Assembly: GCA_003448685.1 (NCBI GenBank)
Contig: DLXW01000066.1
Location: 1 to 10,024 of the forward strand
Source of the DNA: Cyanothece sp. UBA12306
GTDB taxonomy: Bacteria > Cyanobacteriota > Cyanobacteriia > Cyanobacteriales > Microcystaceae
Direction: 5' to 3'
DNA: 10,024 nucleotides
The notes beneath the pieces were generated by a model, which was not told the DNA's origin, made no database searches, and saw nothing but the letters and a program-made list of their open reading frames with translations. Each line of letters starts with the position of its first letter. Position 1 is the stretch's first letter. Below, one piece after another: positions 1 through 6,330 of the stretch. The position numbers and the translations under genes were made by a program.

Positions 1-2
1 AG

Positions 3-158
3 GTGAGTGGTCATAGAAATTTAGGACAGCTTCAAAAATATTTAGAGGTTCAACCAGATCAAGTTCGTGGTGCGATCGCATCATTGTCCATGTTAAGTCC
101 TGGGTATGGGGATGGGGGAGATCAATGTCATGAAATCTTGACAGACAAGAAATCTTGA
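3..158 (+). CDS. Tyrosine recombinase/integrase, C-terminal tail (5' end outside window)
   Basis: The frame is open from the left edge to the TGA at 156-158 and gives 51 visible residues. It begins VSGHRNLGQLQKYLEV, the box II end of the phage-integrase family. The His of SGH is a catalytic residue, and the Tyr nine residues later (in QKYLEV) is the expected nucleophile that forms the covalent link with DNA. After this helix comes QPDQVRGAIASLSML and a short hydrophilic tail ending in DKKS. The rest of the catalytic domain and the DNA-binding N-terminus lie to the left. The family carries out site-specific recombination, in phage or element integration or in chromosome-dimer resolution; which of these applies cannot be told from the tail. 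The gene contains a HIP1 site, so it may have been resident here for a long time. It converges on the AcnX operon with a 23-bp gap. The family call is fairly secure, the subfamily unknown. Confidence 0.8.
   Translation: MSGHRNLGQLQKYLEVQPDQVRGAIASLSMLSPGYGDGGDQCHEILTDKKS
72..79. repeat. HIP1 octamer
   Basis: GCGATCGC, the highly iterated palindrome of many cyanobacterial genomes, lies inside the recombinase tail. It supports a cyanobacterial host. Confidence 0.85.
132..158. repeat. Short direct repeat at the recombinase stop codon
   Basis: GAAATCTTGA occurs at 132-141 and again at 149-158, a 17-bp period. The second copy contains the recombinase stop. Between them TCTTG (136-140) and CAAGA (146-150) form a small inverted repeat. 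This could be a small duplication or part of a recombination site; nothing in the window decides. Confidence 0.5.
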
Positions 159-181
159 TTAAATGGTTTTGCAATTCACAC

Positions 182-631
182 TCAGCCGACCTCAACGGTT
201 CCATCCTCGCGAATGACGATGGGATCGCCAGTCTTAACGGTTTCCAGGAACTCATCGCCGAGAAGATCGATGGTGATGACCCGACGGTCATTCCAGATAT
301 CGTCCATAATCAGCCCGCCGGCAGAGATGCTGTCGATGTGGGAGGAAAAGAGGAAGGCCTGGGGCCCCACACCGAGTTCGCTTAACATCATGATCGTCCC
401 GGCACCCATGGTGGAACCGACGGTCTGGGGGGTGCAAATTATCGTTCCCTTGAGGTCTTTCCCGTAGAGATCCTTGTTAGCGGAATCGGTGCAGGGCGCA
501 CTTTCGGTTTCACCTGCGAACATATTTTTCAAAAAAGAACCCGTCAAGTTTAATGGCTGTTTCGAGACCAATGCCTTACCCTCGAGGTTGCCCGACAGCA
601 CGGGCCGGCCTTGGAACGTTTTCTTGGCCAT
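182..631 (-). CDS. Aconitase X small (swivel-domain, DUF126) subunit
   Basis: This 149-residue protein is the beta/alpha swivel subunit of the AcnX family, which pairs with the large subunit to form a metal-dependent dehydratase. Visible family features are the DLYGKDLKGTIICTP strand-turn segment (about residues 54-68), the active-site loop TVGSTMGAG (about 70-78, with Gly72-Ser73 the conserved pair), GPQAFLF, and an acidic end with GDPIVIREDGTVEV. I start at the ATG at 631 because GAGG lies nine bases upstream; an in-frame TTG five codons earlier falls within the Shine-Dalgarno region. It follows the large-subunit gene by 55 bp and is surely co-transcribed. It has no signal peptide, although the large subunit has one. 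G+C content is far above that of the genes right of 2600, suggesting transfer. The family is clear. The substrate (phosphomevalonate, cis-3-hydroxyproline or another hydroxy acid) is not. Confidence 0.88.
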   Translation of the reverse strand: MAKKTFQGRPVLSGNLEGKALVSKQPLNLTGSFLKNMFAGETESAPCTDSANKDLYGKDLKGTIICTPQTVGSTMGAGTIMMLSELGVGPQAFLFSSHIDSISAGGLIMDDIWNDRRVITIDLLGDEFLETVKTGDPIVIREDGTVEVG

Positions 632-640
632 GTTGTTTAT

Positions 641-644
641 CCTC
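641..644 (-). promoter_or_regulatory. Ribosome binding site deciding the small-subunit start
   Basis: GAGG on the minus strand lies nine bases before the ATG at 631. It favours that start over the in-frame TTG at 646. Confidence 0.6.
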
Positions 645-686
645 AAAAATTGCTGGTGATCAATTGCCCTTGGTTATGCCTGATTT

Positions 687-2270
687 CTAAGTGCCCTGGG
701 GTATCTTACCTGTCACGATGATCTTGACCAAGATCTCGTCGGGGAAGTAGCGGATACTCGAGTAGTTCCGAGTCTTGGCGGAATTGGTGACCCCGCGTAC
801 TCGCTCCGAAAAGCCCTTCATGCCGGCATAGCTGACACTGCACATATTGGTGGCGTGCATACCGGCCCGCTTCATCCTGCTGATCAGCTCACCATACTCC
901 TTGATAGCGCGGTCTCGCACCTTGTTGGGCATGAACATATAAACGGGGATTGCAGCTTCTTTTTTGCCCGCCTTGTCCAGTGCCTCTGTTACCATTTTCC
1001 CCCACTTGATGACCTCGTGGTAGGTGTTATGGGGGCAGCCGATGAAGGCGGCGGTGGGATCGCCATCCTCTTCGGGCCAAAGGTTCGGAAAGCTGTCAAC
1101 GATGCGTTTCTGCTCCTCGTCGTCGATGATGTAGGTTTTGTATCCTTCCACCAGCAGTTTACGACCTAGTTTCTTGGCATCTGGGGTCACGCCCTCGACA
1201 TGGTAGAGTCCCACTGCACCGGAGGAGGCGGTGGCACTGCCCATGGCCTTGAGCAGATGCAGGTTGTCAGGGGTAACCTTGCCACCCTCGAAGTATTGAT
1301 CGAGTCCGGTGATATAAGGAATATCTTCGACAACCTTGCGCCCAATGGCAGTGCCGATCACACCCCAGTCCGGCTCTTTGGAGGTCTTGATCTCCACTAG
1401 CCACTTGGCTTGACGACCCTCATCGGTCATCAGTCCAAATTTGGGGGCTTTGCCGAGCATAGCCTGGAGTAAATCCATGCCGGCGCCGTTGCGGTTGGTT
1501 CGGATGCCGAGGACTGAGTTGCCATAGTTCACGGCGGAGGATTCGGCCCAGGCAACATAGGTACCTGGTTCGGGTGCGTTGCCAACCTCATCTAGGTAAC
1601 AGGCGCAGGTTCTGTAGTTCAGGTCTGGTGCCCCAAGGCGGACATGGACATAGTCAAGCTCTTTCTGTAGCGGGTAACCCTCGTAGATCAAGGTCATGTC
1701 CTTGGGGTTGTTCTGAACATTGTAGACATCGTAGGGGCGAGGGTTGACGGTGTAGGGGGCGTAGGACTTAAGCCCAGCCCTGGCACACTGGTCTAGCATT
1801 TTGATCATCGATGCCATGTATCCAGCACCGATGAACATATTACTATGGGGGGCCCCGCCGAGGTCTACAAGTTGCTCGGCACCGAAGATATTGCCGAATT
1901 GAACTAGGATCTTCATGAGCTTGGCTTTTTCTTCGCCGTCTCGGCCGTCTAGGATGGCCTGCTCTTCTGGGGTGAGCTTCATCTTGTGGGCCATCGCTTC
2001 CTCAGCTTTGGCATTCGCCTTGGATGTACCTGTGAAGGTGGCTCTCTGTCCTGTTGGTTTGCCGTCTGGTCCTAAACCACTCATATCGGAGTCTAGCATC
2101 CCCGATGCGAAGTTGGGAACTTCTCCTGGTTTGGTAGCAGGGGTGCGTGCCAGTTGTTTTGGGGTTAGTTTTGGCTTTTTATTAGAACTCTTGGCACTCA
2201 GACGCTGGGGGAGAAGTAGTATTGCTCCCCCGGCCATCAAAAGCATTTTGAAGAATGTTTGACGCTTCAT
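687..2270 (-). CDS. Aconitase X catalytic (large, DUF521) subunit with N-terminal export signal
   Basis: AcnX enzymes remove water from small hydroxy acids using an iron site; known members are archaeal phosphomevalonate dehydratase and bacterial cis-3-hydroxy-L-proline dehydratase. The 527-residue protein shows the family core from about residue 97 (KMKLTPEEQAILDG). It has the signature WAESSAV...NSVLGIRTNR (241-260), SGAVGLYHVEGVTP (around 290-303) and TNSAKTRNY near the end. Three cysteines sit in conserved contexts and probably bind iron: Cys222 in TCACY, Cys412 in GCPH and Cys477 in NMCSV. The N-terminus is odd. Residues 1-26 (KR, FFK, a hydrophobic run MLLMAGGAILLLP, then LSA) look like a Sec or Lys-Arg variant Tat signal. 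Residues 27-96 are a polar Lys/Thr/Ala/Gly-rich linker absent from ordinary AcnX proteins of about 400 residues. The ATG at 2270 has no good Shine-Dalgarno. Family call firm; substrate and location are inference. Confidence 0.9.
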   Translation of the reverse strand: MKRQTFFKMLLMAGGAILLLPQRLSAKSSNKKPKLTPKQLARTPATKPGEVPNFASGMLDSDMSGLGPDGKPTGQRATFTGTSKANAKAEEAMAHKMKLTPEEQAILDGRDGEEKAKLMKILVQFGNIFGAEQLVDLGGAPHSNMFIGAGYMASMIKMLDQCARAGLKSYAPYTVNPRPYDVYNVQNNPKDMTLIYEGYPLQKELDYVHVRLGAPDLNYRTCACYLDEVGNAPEPGTYVAWAESSAVNYGNSVLGIRTNRNGAGMDLLQAMLGKAPKFGLMTDEGRQAKWLVEIKTSKEPDWGVIGTAIGRKVVEDIPYITGLDQYFEGGKVTPDNLHLLKAMGSATASSGAVGLYHVEGVTPDAKKLGRKLLVEGYKTYIIDDEEQKRIVDSFPNLWPEEDGDPTAAFIGCPHNTYHEVIKWGKMVTEALDKAGKKEAAIPVYMFMPNKVRDRAIKEYGELISRMKRAGMHATNMCSVSYAGMKGFSERVRGVTNSAKTRNYSSIRYFPDEILVKIIVTGKIPQGT

Positions 2271-2332
2271 TAAATCTGCTTCATAATTTCTATCTTACGA
2301 ATAGTAATTAATTGGAAACAAAGAAGCAACCT

Positions 2333-2354
2333 TTGATTAACATATATTAATCAA
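2333..2354. promoter_or_regulatory. Perfect 8-6-8 palindrome upstream of acnX (possible operator)
   Basis: TTGATTAA at 2333-2340 and its exact reverse complement TTAATCAA at 2347-2354 flank CATATA. The centre lies about 75 bp before the AcnX start codon, a typical place for a repressor or activator site. It has no T-tract or GC-rich stem, so a terminator is unlikely. No regulator gene adjoins it in the window. Confidence 0.4.
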
Positions 2355-2443
2355 CTTTGGTAGTTTATCTATTTAGAGAAGGTTGTCCTGAGTTTTTGCC
2401 GAAATTGCATAGAAATAAATGAGTCACTATTATAAAAATCAGC

Positions 2444-2463
2444 AATTAAGTTGGCTCTTAATT
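2444..2463. repeat. Inverted repeat 7-6-7
   Basis: AATTAAG (2444-2450) and CTTAATT (2457-2463) are exact complements around TTGGCT. With one bulged base the stem extends by two G-C pairs. It lies mid-spacer; its role is unknown. Confidence 0.35.
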
Positions 2464-2544
2464 AGCTTGCTTTGTTATCTTTTGCAGCCATGATATATTT
2501 CGACTCTAAACTACCCCGATGGCAACATTTAAGATAGAGTTAAA

Positions 2545-2550
2545 TATAAT
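2545..2550 (+). promoter_or_regulatory. Possible -10 box for the DUF1611 gene
   Basis: A consensus TATAAT lies 64 bp before the GTG start. The best -35 at 17 bp spacing (GCAACA, 2522-2527) matches TTGACA at only three positions, so the promoter is tentative. Confidence 0.3.
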
Positions 2551-2599
2551 TGCTATATCAATCAAGAAAAAGTCAGAAAATTTGCTTAAAAATTGGGTT

Positions 2600-2604
2600 A
2601 GGAG
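2600..2604 (+). promoter_or_regulatory. Ribosome binding site supporting a GTG start
   Basis: AGGAG lies nine bases before the GTG at 2614. It makes that GTG the likely start although it is not an ATG. Confidence 0.65.
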
Positions 2605-2613
2605 TGAAAAATT

Positions 2614-3645
2614 GTGTATCTGACAGCCAAGCATCGCGTCGCAATTCTATTACACCAAGGAATTAAAGGAACCCGTGGCAAAACAGGATTAGCTTATTTA
2701 CGCTACGGAGAAGCTTCTATCGTCGCTGTTATTAACTCTGAATACTTTGGAAAGTCTCTTAGTACCTTAACCGGAATTGACCAAGATATACCAATCGTAG
2801 CCAATGTTGAAGACTCCTTAGCATACCATCCTGATGTCCTCTTAATTGGAATTGCACCCTCTGGGGGAGCCTTACCCGATGCTTGGTTAGCAGAAGTCAA
2901 ACAAGCAGTAGCAGCAGGGTTATCAGTTGTTAATGGGTTGCATACTCCTTTAGCTCCTAATTTTGCTAACCTCAAGTCAGGACAATGGATCTGGGATATT
3001 CGCCAAGAACCCCCAGGGTTAACCGTGGGTTCAGCTAAAGCACAAACCCTATCTTGTCAGCGCATTTTAACCGTAGCAACTGATATGTCAGTTGGGAAAA
3101 TGTCGGCTAGTTTGGAATGCCATAATGCAGCAAAAAAACGGGGTCTTAAATCCAAATTCTTGGGGACAGGACAAGGGGGTATTATGATTTCAGGAGAAGG
3201 TATTCCCCTTGATGCTATCAGGGTTGATTTTGCTGCTGGTGCAGTGGAACAAATGGTATTAAACTCAGGAAAAGATCATGATGTATTGTGGATAGAAGGA
3301 CAGGGTTCTTTATTGCATCCAGGATCTACTGCTACCTTACCTTTAATTAGGGGAAGTCAACCCACGGGGTTAATCTTAGTTCATCGGCCAGGACAAACCC
3401 AGATTAATAGTTGTGAAGATGTGGCTATTCCTCCCTTACCAGAAGTAATTCAATTATATGAAACTGTAGCTAATGTTGCTGGTGCATTACAATCAGTTAA
3501 AGTTAAAGCTATTGTTCTTAATACTTTCCATCTTGATACCCAAGACTCTCGACAAGCAATTAAAACTATTCAAATAGAAACCGGACTTCCTTGTACGGAT
3601 ATTGTTAGATTTGGTGCAGAAGATTTATTAGATTTTGTCCTCTAA
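2614..3645 (+). CDS. DUF1611 family P-loop protein (DgcN-like)
   Basis: The protein has 343 residues, the usual length of the family. An N-terminal Rossmann-like domain (about 1-140) contains the GKTGLAYLRYG segment. It is followed by a C-terminal P-loop domain with the Walker A-like motif ATDMSVGKMSA (155-165) and the family motifs GTGQGG (184-189), IEGQGSLLHPG (227-237) and LVHRPGQ (255-261). Some DUF1611 proteins, named DgcN, have been described as D-glutamate N-acetyltransferases that work with an enolase-superfamily epimerase (DgcA). No such epimerase lies in this window, so that role is only a possibility. The start is GTG with AGGAG nine bases upstream. It is divergent from the AcnX operon and convergent with the Uma2 gene, 16 bp apart. 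Base use is low-G+C, as in the genes to its right, so it looks native. Family assignment is good; biochemical role uncertain. Confidence 0.85.
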   Translation: MYLTAKHRVAILLHQGIKGTRGKTGLAYLRYGEASIVAVINSEYFGKSLSTLTGIDQDIPIVANVEDSLAYHPDVLLIGIAPSGGALPDAWLAEVKQAVAAGLSVVNGLHTPLAPNFANLKSGQWIWDIRQEPPGLTVGSAKAQTLSCQRILTVATDMSVGKMSASLECHNAAKKRGLKSKFLGTGQGGIMISGEGIPLDAIRVDFAAGAVEQMVLNSGKDHDVLWIEGQGSLLHPGSTATLPLIRGSQPTGLILVHRPGQTQINSCEDVAIPPLPEVIQLYETVANVAGALQSVKVKAIVLNTFHLDTQDSRQAIKTIQIETGLPCTDIVRFGAEDLLDFVL

Positions 3646-3661
3646 ATTAATCCAAATCTCG

Positions 3662-4309
3662 TCAGTTATGATCAAGATTGTGTCTGAGCCAATTTTTAAA
3701 GTTTTTGATAGCTTCACTTCTACCAAGTTGTTGACTTTGTTCAACACATTGATTAATCAATTCCACAATAGGTATTTTAGGGAAATTTGGACTGGTTAAA
3801 GACTCAATATATTGTCCTTCTTGTAACAAATTAATCTGTAAACCACTTTGAGTATAACGCCAAAGTTCAGCAACACCTAAAAGTCGATAATTATCTAAAT
3901 GGGTACGGGAAGTGATATCAATTTCTATGACTAAATCTGGAGGGGGATCAATAGCTAAATTTAGTCTATTTTTACCAATAACAGCTTGATAGTTTTGAAT
4001 ATAAAAACAAGCATCAGGTTCGACTGCTTGGTTCATAAGCTTGTTTGTAAATGTAGTTGATCCTAGCGGTTCAAAATTAATGTTTAATTCTTCTAAAAGA
4101 AACTGAACCATATAACTAATTATTTCTTTATCTTTTTCATGTTCTGGTAAAGGAACCATTATTTCTAAGACTCCATGACTGTAGGATAATCGACAAGCAC
4201 GACTTTCTCCTAATTCTGATAATATTGTCTCAAATTTTTGCCAATTAAGCTTTTTTAAAAGTAATTGTTGACCAGGATTTAAAATGATTTGTTCTAAGGC
4301 TAATTCCAT
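3662..4309 (-). CDS. Uma2 family PD-(D/E)XK nuclease-like protein (DUF820)
   Basis: This 215-residue protein belongs to the Uma2 family, which is hugely expanded in cyanobacteria and has a restriction-endonuclease-like fold; its cellular job is unknown. Visible elements are the N-terminal helix (NWQKFETILSELGE), strand SHGVLEIMVPLPEHE (44-58) and EPDACFYI (97-104, with Asp99 as a likely metal ligand). Next come PPDLVIEID (123-131, with Asp125 and Glu129 in the PD...E positions), SRTHLDNYRLLGVAELWRY (134-152) and a C-terminal helical tail. The Lys often found between the last Asp and Tyr is not obvious. Many family members are mobile or multi-copy. The gene stands alone behind a likely terminator and converges on the DUF1611 gene. 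The ATG at 4309 has no clear Shine-Dalgarno, which is common here. Confidence 0.88.
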   Translation of the reverse strand: MELALEQIILNPGQQLLLKKLNWQKFETILSELGESRACRLSYSHGVLEIMVPLPEHEKDKEIISYMVQFLLEELNINFEPLGSTTFTNKLMNQAVEPDACFYIQNYQAVIGKNRLNLAIDPPPDLVIEIDITSRTHLDNYRLLGVAELWRYTQSGLQINLLQEGQYIESLTSPNFPKIPIVELINQCVEQSQQLGRSEAIKNFKNWLRHNLDHN

Positions 4310-4368
4310 GATTTTAGCTGCAAATGTTTACTGCTTAATTCAATTATATCGGAACCAAATCATTCTAC

Positions 4369-4397
4369 CAAAAAATAAGACAGGCATTGTGCTTGTC
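4369..4397 (-). terminator. Probable Rho-independent terminator of the iron cluster
   Basis: On the minus strand GACAAGCA (4397-4390) pairs with TGCCTGTC (4386-4379) around a CAA loop, with one A-C mismatch. TTATTTTTT follows. It lies 54 bp beyond the lipoprotein stop and before the Uma2 start, where the operon should end. The mismatch lowers confidence. Confidence 0.5.
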
Positions 4398-4410
4398 CCA
4401 TGTCAAAATC

Positions 4411-4435
4411 AAATTATTTTTTTGATAAATAATTT
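4411..4435. repeat. AT-rich inverted repeat after the lipoprotein gene
   Basis: AAATTATT (4411-4418) and AATAATTT (4428-4435) are perfect complements. This hairpin contains only A and T and sits between the lipoprotein stop and the likely terminator. It could add to transcript-end stability; function unproven. Confidence 0.35.
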
Positions 4436-4450
4436 CTAGAATAGGCTTTT

Positions 4451-5230
4451 TTATAATTGACTATTTTTTTGGATTTTCATCACCAATTCTGATACTTGTT
4501 CAGGAGTCATTACTAATGCTTTTGGGGCATTAACTGAAGGCCAAGCTGTCTTTAATTCTTCTAAAGTAGCAGTAATAACTTGATGTTTTTCTTGATGATT
4601 TTGGCTCATAGTTTGGGCAATTGATTGATATAATTGATCCCCATATAGAACAAATCCTCGTGAATCTTGATATTCAATTAGTTCTACTATTTTACCATCA
4701 GCAATCGCTGCTTTATATTCAGCATTAGCTGTTTCTAAAAGTCGATTAAGCACAGGTAAAATTAATTCAGGAGATTGAAGTTTAGTTTCGGGAATAGCTG
4801 CGATCGCTTGGTCAATAGTCACCATTGAACTATCATATTCTGTTTTAATCTTATCAGATTTAGGAGCCGTTTTGACTAAATCATGAAATTGATTTAACTC
4901 ACTCTTAAAATCAGCAACTTTTCGCTGTGGTAATTCTGACTCAATATCGCCATACAATTCTTCTACTGGATGACCAATATGGGGTTCTGCTTCTTCTGGT
5001 TTTCCTGACTCAATTAATTCTTGTGCTACCATTAAATGTCCTTTCATTAACCCTAAAGTTGTTAGATAATCTACATCAGATTGATCTTGATCTTTTTCTA
5101 CAACTTCTGAGGTTTCTGATGGTTTTTCAGATAAATCTTCAACTTGATTAGTTGATGGTTGACTACAACTGGTAACAGTTATTACAACAGGAAGCAAAAT
5201 TGCAGGGGATAAACGAAATAAATTAGTCAT
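4451..5230 (-). CDS. Unknown lipoprotein at the end of the iron cluster
   Basis: I do not recognise a named family. I use the ATG at 5230 (259 residues); an in-frame TTG three codons upstream is less likely. Residues 1-21 form a lipoprotein signal with lipobox VTSC and Cys22 as the lipid-bearing residue. An acidic Ser/Glu/Asp-rich linker follows (about 23-52), then a helical domain. The segment LMKGHLMVAQELIESGKP and EPHIGHPVEELYGDIE (about 61-96) carries His65, His84, His87, Glu90, Glu91 and Asp95. A later helix has VELIEYQD (172-179). This His/Glu spacing in helices suggests a metal-binding helical bundle, broadly like periplasmic iron proteins of the imelysin/EfeO type, but I cannot show homology. 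It lies 51 bp after the multicopper oxidase in the same direction, so a periplasmic iron-handling role fits the context. One HIP1 site lies inside. Confidence 0.82.
   Translation of the reverse strand: MTNLFRLSPAILLPVVITVTSCSQPSTNQVEDLSEKPSETSEVVEKDQDQSDVDYLTTLGLMKGHLMVAQELIESGKPEEAEPHIGHPVEELYGDIESELPQRKVADFKSELNQFHDLVKTAPKSDKIKTEYDSSMVTIDQAIAAIPETKLQSPELILPVLNRLLETANAEYKAAIADGKIVELIEYQDSRGFVLYGDQLYQSIAQTMSQNHQEKHQVITATLEELKTAWPSVNAPKALVMTPEQVSELVMKIQKNSQL
4800..4807. repeat. HIP1 octamer
   Basis: GCGATCGC within the lipoprotein gene. Confidence 0.85.
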
Positions 5231-5281
5231 GATAGACAAATTGATAATTGATAATGGACAAGAGACGATAATTAATTTAAG

Positions 5282-6283
5282 CTAACTATCTAAAACTTTA
5301 AATTTTCCTAGACAACCATATTCTGCAATCAGATCTTGATGGGGATGGAATAAATATTGACCAGTATAGGGATAGGAAAACTCTAAAATATGACGTTCTG
5401 CTGTCCCCATTGTAATCATATCTGTTTCTTCATCTGGGGTTAAACTTCTACCGGTTCGATAGACTTTAAACATATTACCGTGAATATGAAAAGTTGCCAC
5501 AGGATCAAACTCAATCATGTTCAAAATATAGAGTCTAATTAATTGATTTTTATAGATAGAAATCGGGTGATCTCTGTAATAATTTGGTAAGCCATTAAAA
5601 GCATATAATTGATTATGACGATCATTATTAATATCGTATCCTCCCATTACCATTACCATTTCATCCGCAGGGGGACGAGGTTGGGGTGGATCAACTATAA
5701 ACATACCATATAATCCCTTACTAATATGACGAGTTACAGGGGCAATATGACAGTGATAAAGATGGACTCCATAGGGTTTTGCTTCAAATTCATAGATAGT
5801 ACTTTTGCCATGACGAATGGGTTTAACTCCATCCATTTCTGCTGGATGAATACCATGAAAATGTAAGCTATGGGAATGGCCATCTTCGTTGTTAAAAATA
5901 ATTCTAATTTGTTCTCCTTCTTTAGCCCTAAAAGTCGGGCCAGGAACTCGATTATTTAGGTTCCAACTAATAAAAGAAATAGCAGAGTTAAGCTGTAATA
6001 AACTGTTGTTAGCAGTGACTTTAAATTCTCTAATTTTTATTCCATTTTCTTGCTTAACTTTACCATAATCAAAATCCCGCAGAATCGCCATGGGATTAAA
6101 AGGATTATTTAAAGAAGAATTATCTTCTATCTCCACATCAGGAACTTTAACAGTTGACATAGCTTTCGAAGCAAAATTACGTAATAACATTGCAGTTCCC
6201 GCCATTCCTAAACCTACTATTCCATATTCAAGTAGTTGACGACGACTCCAACTTTTAAAATGGGAATTAACAGGATTACTCAT
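5282..6283 (-). CDS. Tat-exported two-domain multicopper oxidase, candidate ferroxidase
   Basis: The 333-residue protein is a short multicopper oxidase that should act in the periplasm. Its Tat signal is SRRQLLEYG (13-21) followed by a Gly/Ala/Met-rich hydrophobic run. Domain 1 (about 85-200) has HSLHFHGIH (138-146) and HLYHCHIAPVTRHI (174-187). Cys178 with His138 and His186 should bind the type 1 blue copper; His141, His143, His177 and His179 serve the type 2/3 centre. Domain 2 (about 210-330) has FHIHGN (His266, His268) and FHPHQ (His313, His315) but Pro314 where a type 1 Cys would be. The type 1 site is thus only in domain 1, as in type C two-domain oxidases and nitrite reductases. The axial position seems to be Leu191 rather than Met, a feature of high-potential oxidases such as Fet3. 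The neighbours (FeoA, iron porin, FutA) favour Fe2+ oxidation; copper detoxification or laccase activity remain possible. Confidence 0.9.
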   Translation of the reverse strand: MSNPVNSHFKSWSRRQLLEYGIVGLGMAGTAMLLRNFASKAMSTVKVPDVEIEDNSSLNNPFNPMAILRDFDYGKVKQENGIKIREFKVTANNSLLQLNSAISFISWNLNNRVPGPTFRAKEGEQIRIIFNNEDGHSHSLHFHGIHPAEMDGVKPIRHGKSTIYEFEAKPYGVHLYHCHIAPVTRHISKGLYGMFIVDPPQPRPPADEMVMVMGGYDINNDRHNQLYAFNGLPNYYRDHPISIYKNQLIRLYILNMIEFDPVATFHIHGNMFKVYRTGRSLTPDEETDMITMGTAERHILEFSYPYTGQYLFHPHQDLIAEYGCLGKFKVLDS

Positions 6284-6330
6284 AATATTTAATAATAACT
6301 AATTTCAGATTTTAATTTCTATATTATCAA

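Larger units (their letters stand above)
2271..2613. other. Intergenic region between divergent acnX operon and DUF1611 gene
   Basis: This 343-bp AT-rich stretch holds no credible gene. It must carry both promoters. I see two perfect inverted repeats (2333-2354 and 2444-2463), a TATAAT on the plus strand and a ribosome binding site for the rightward gene. No convincing promoter for the AcnX genes was found. The G+C content drops sharply here, so the left boundary of native sequence lies near 2270. Confidence 0.7.

Noticed and set aside
155..1400. Plus-strand open frames opposite the AcnX genes
   Set aside because: They mirror the G+C-rich coding strand, lack ribosome sites and have no recognisable domain.
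1915..2262. 115-residue plus-strand open frame opposite the AcnX N-terminus
   Set aside because: Antisense to a clear gene; Ser/Pro-rich composition typical of a shadow frame.
2703..2975. Minus-strand 90-residue frame inside the DUF1611 gene
   Set aside because: Fully inside a well-supported gene on the other strand and without a domain.
4927..5151. Plus-strand Leu-rich frame opposite the lipoprotein linker
   Set aside because: The Leu-rich string is the complement of Gln/Glu/Asp codons, not a membrane protein.
5238..5258. TTGATAATTGATAAT repeat between oxidase and lipoprotein, resembling Fur hexamers
   Set aside because: Only two direct GATAAT units with no palindrome; such AT repeats are common in cyanobacterial spacers.
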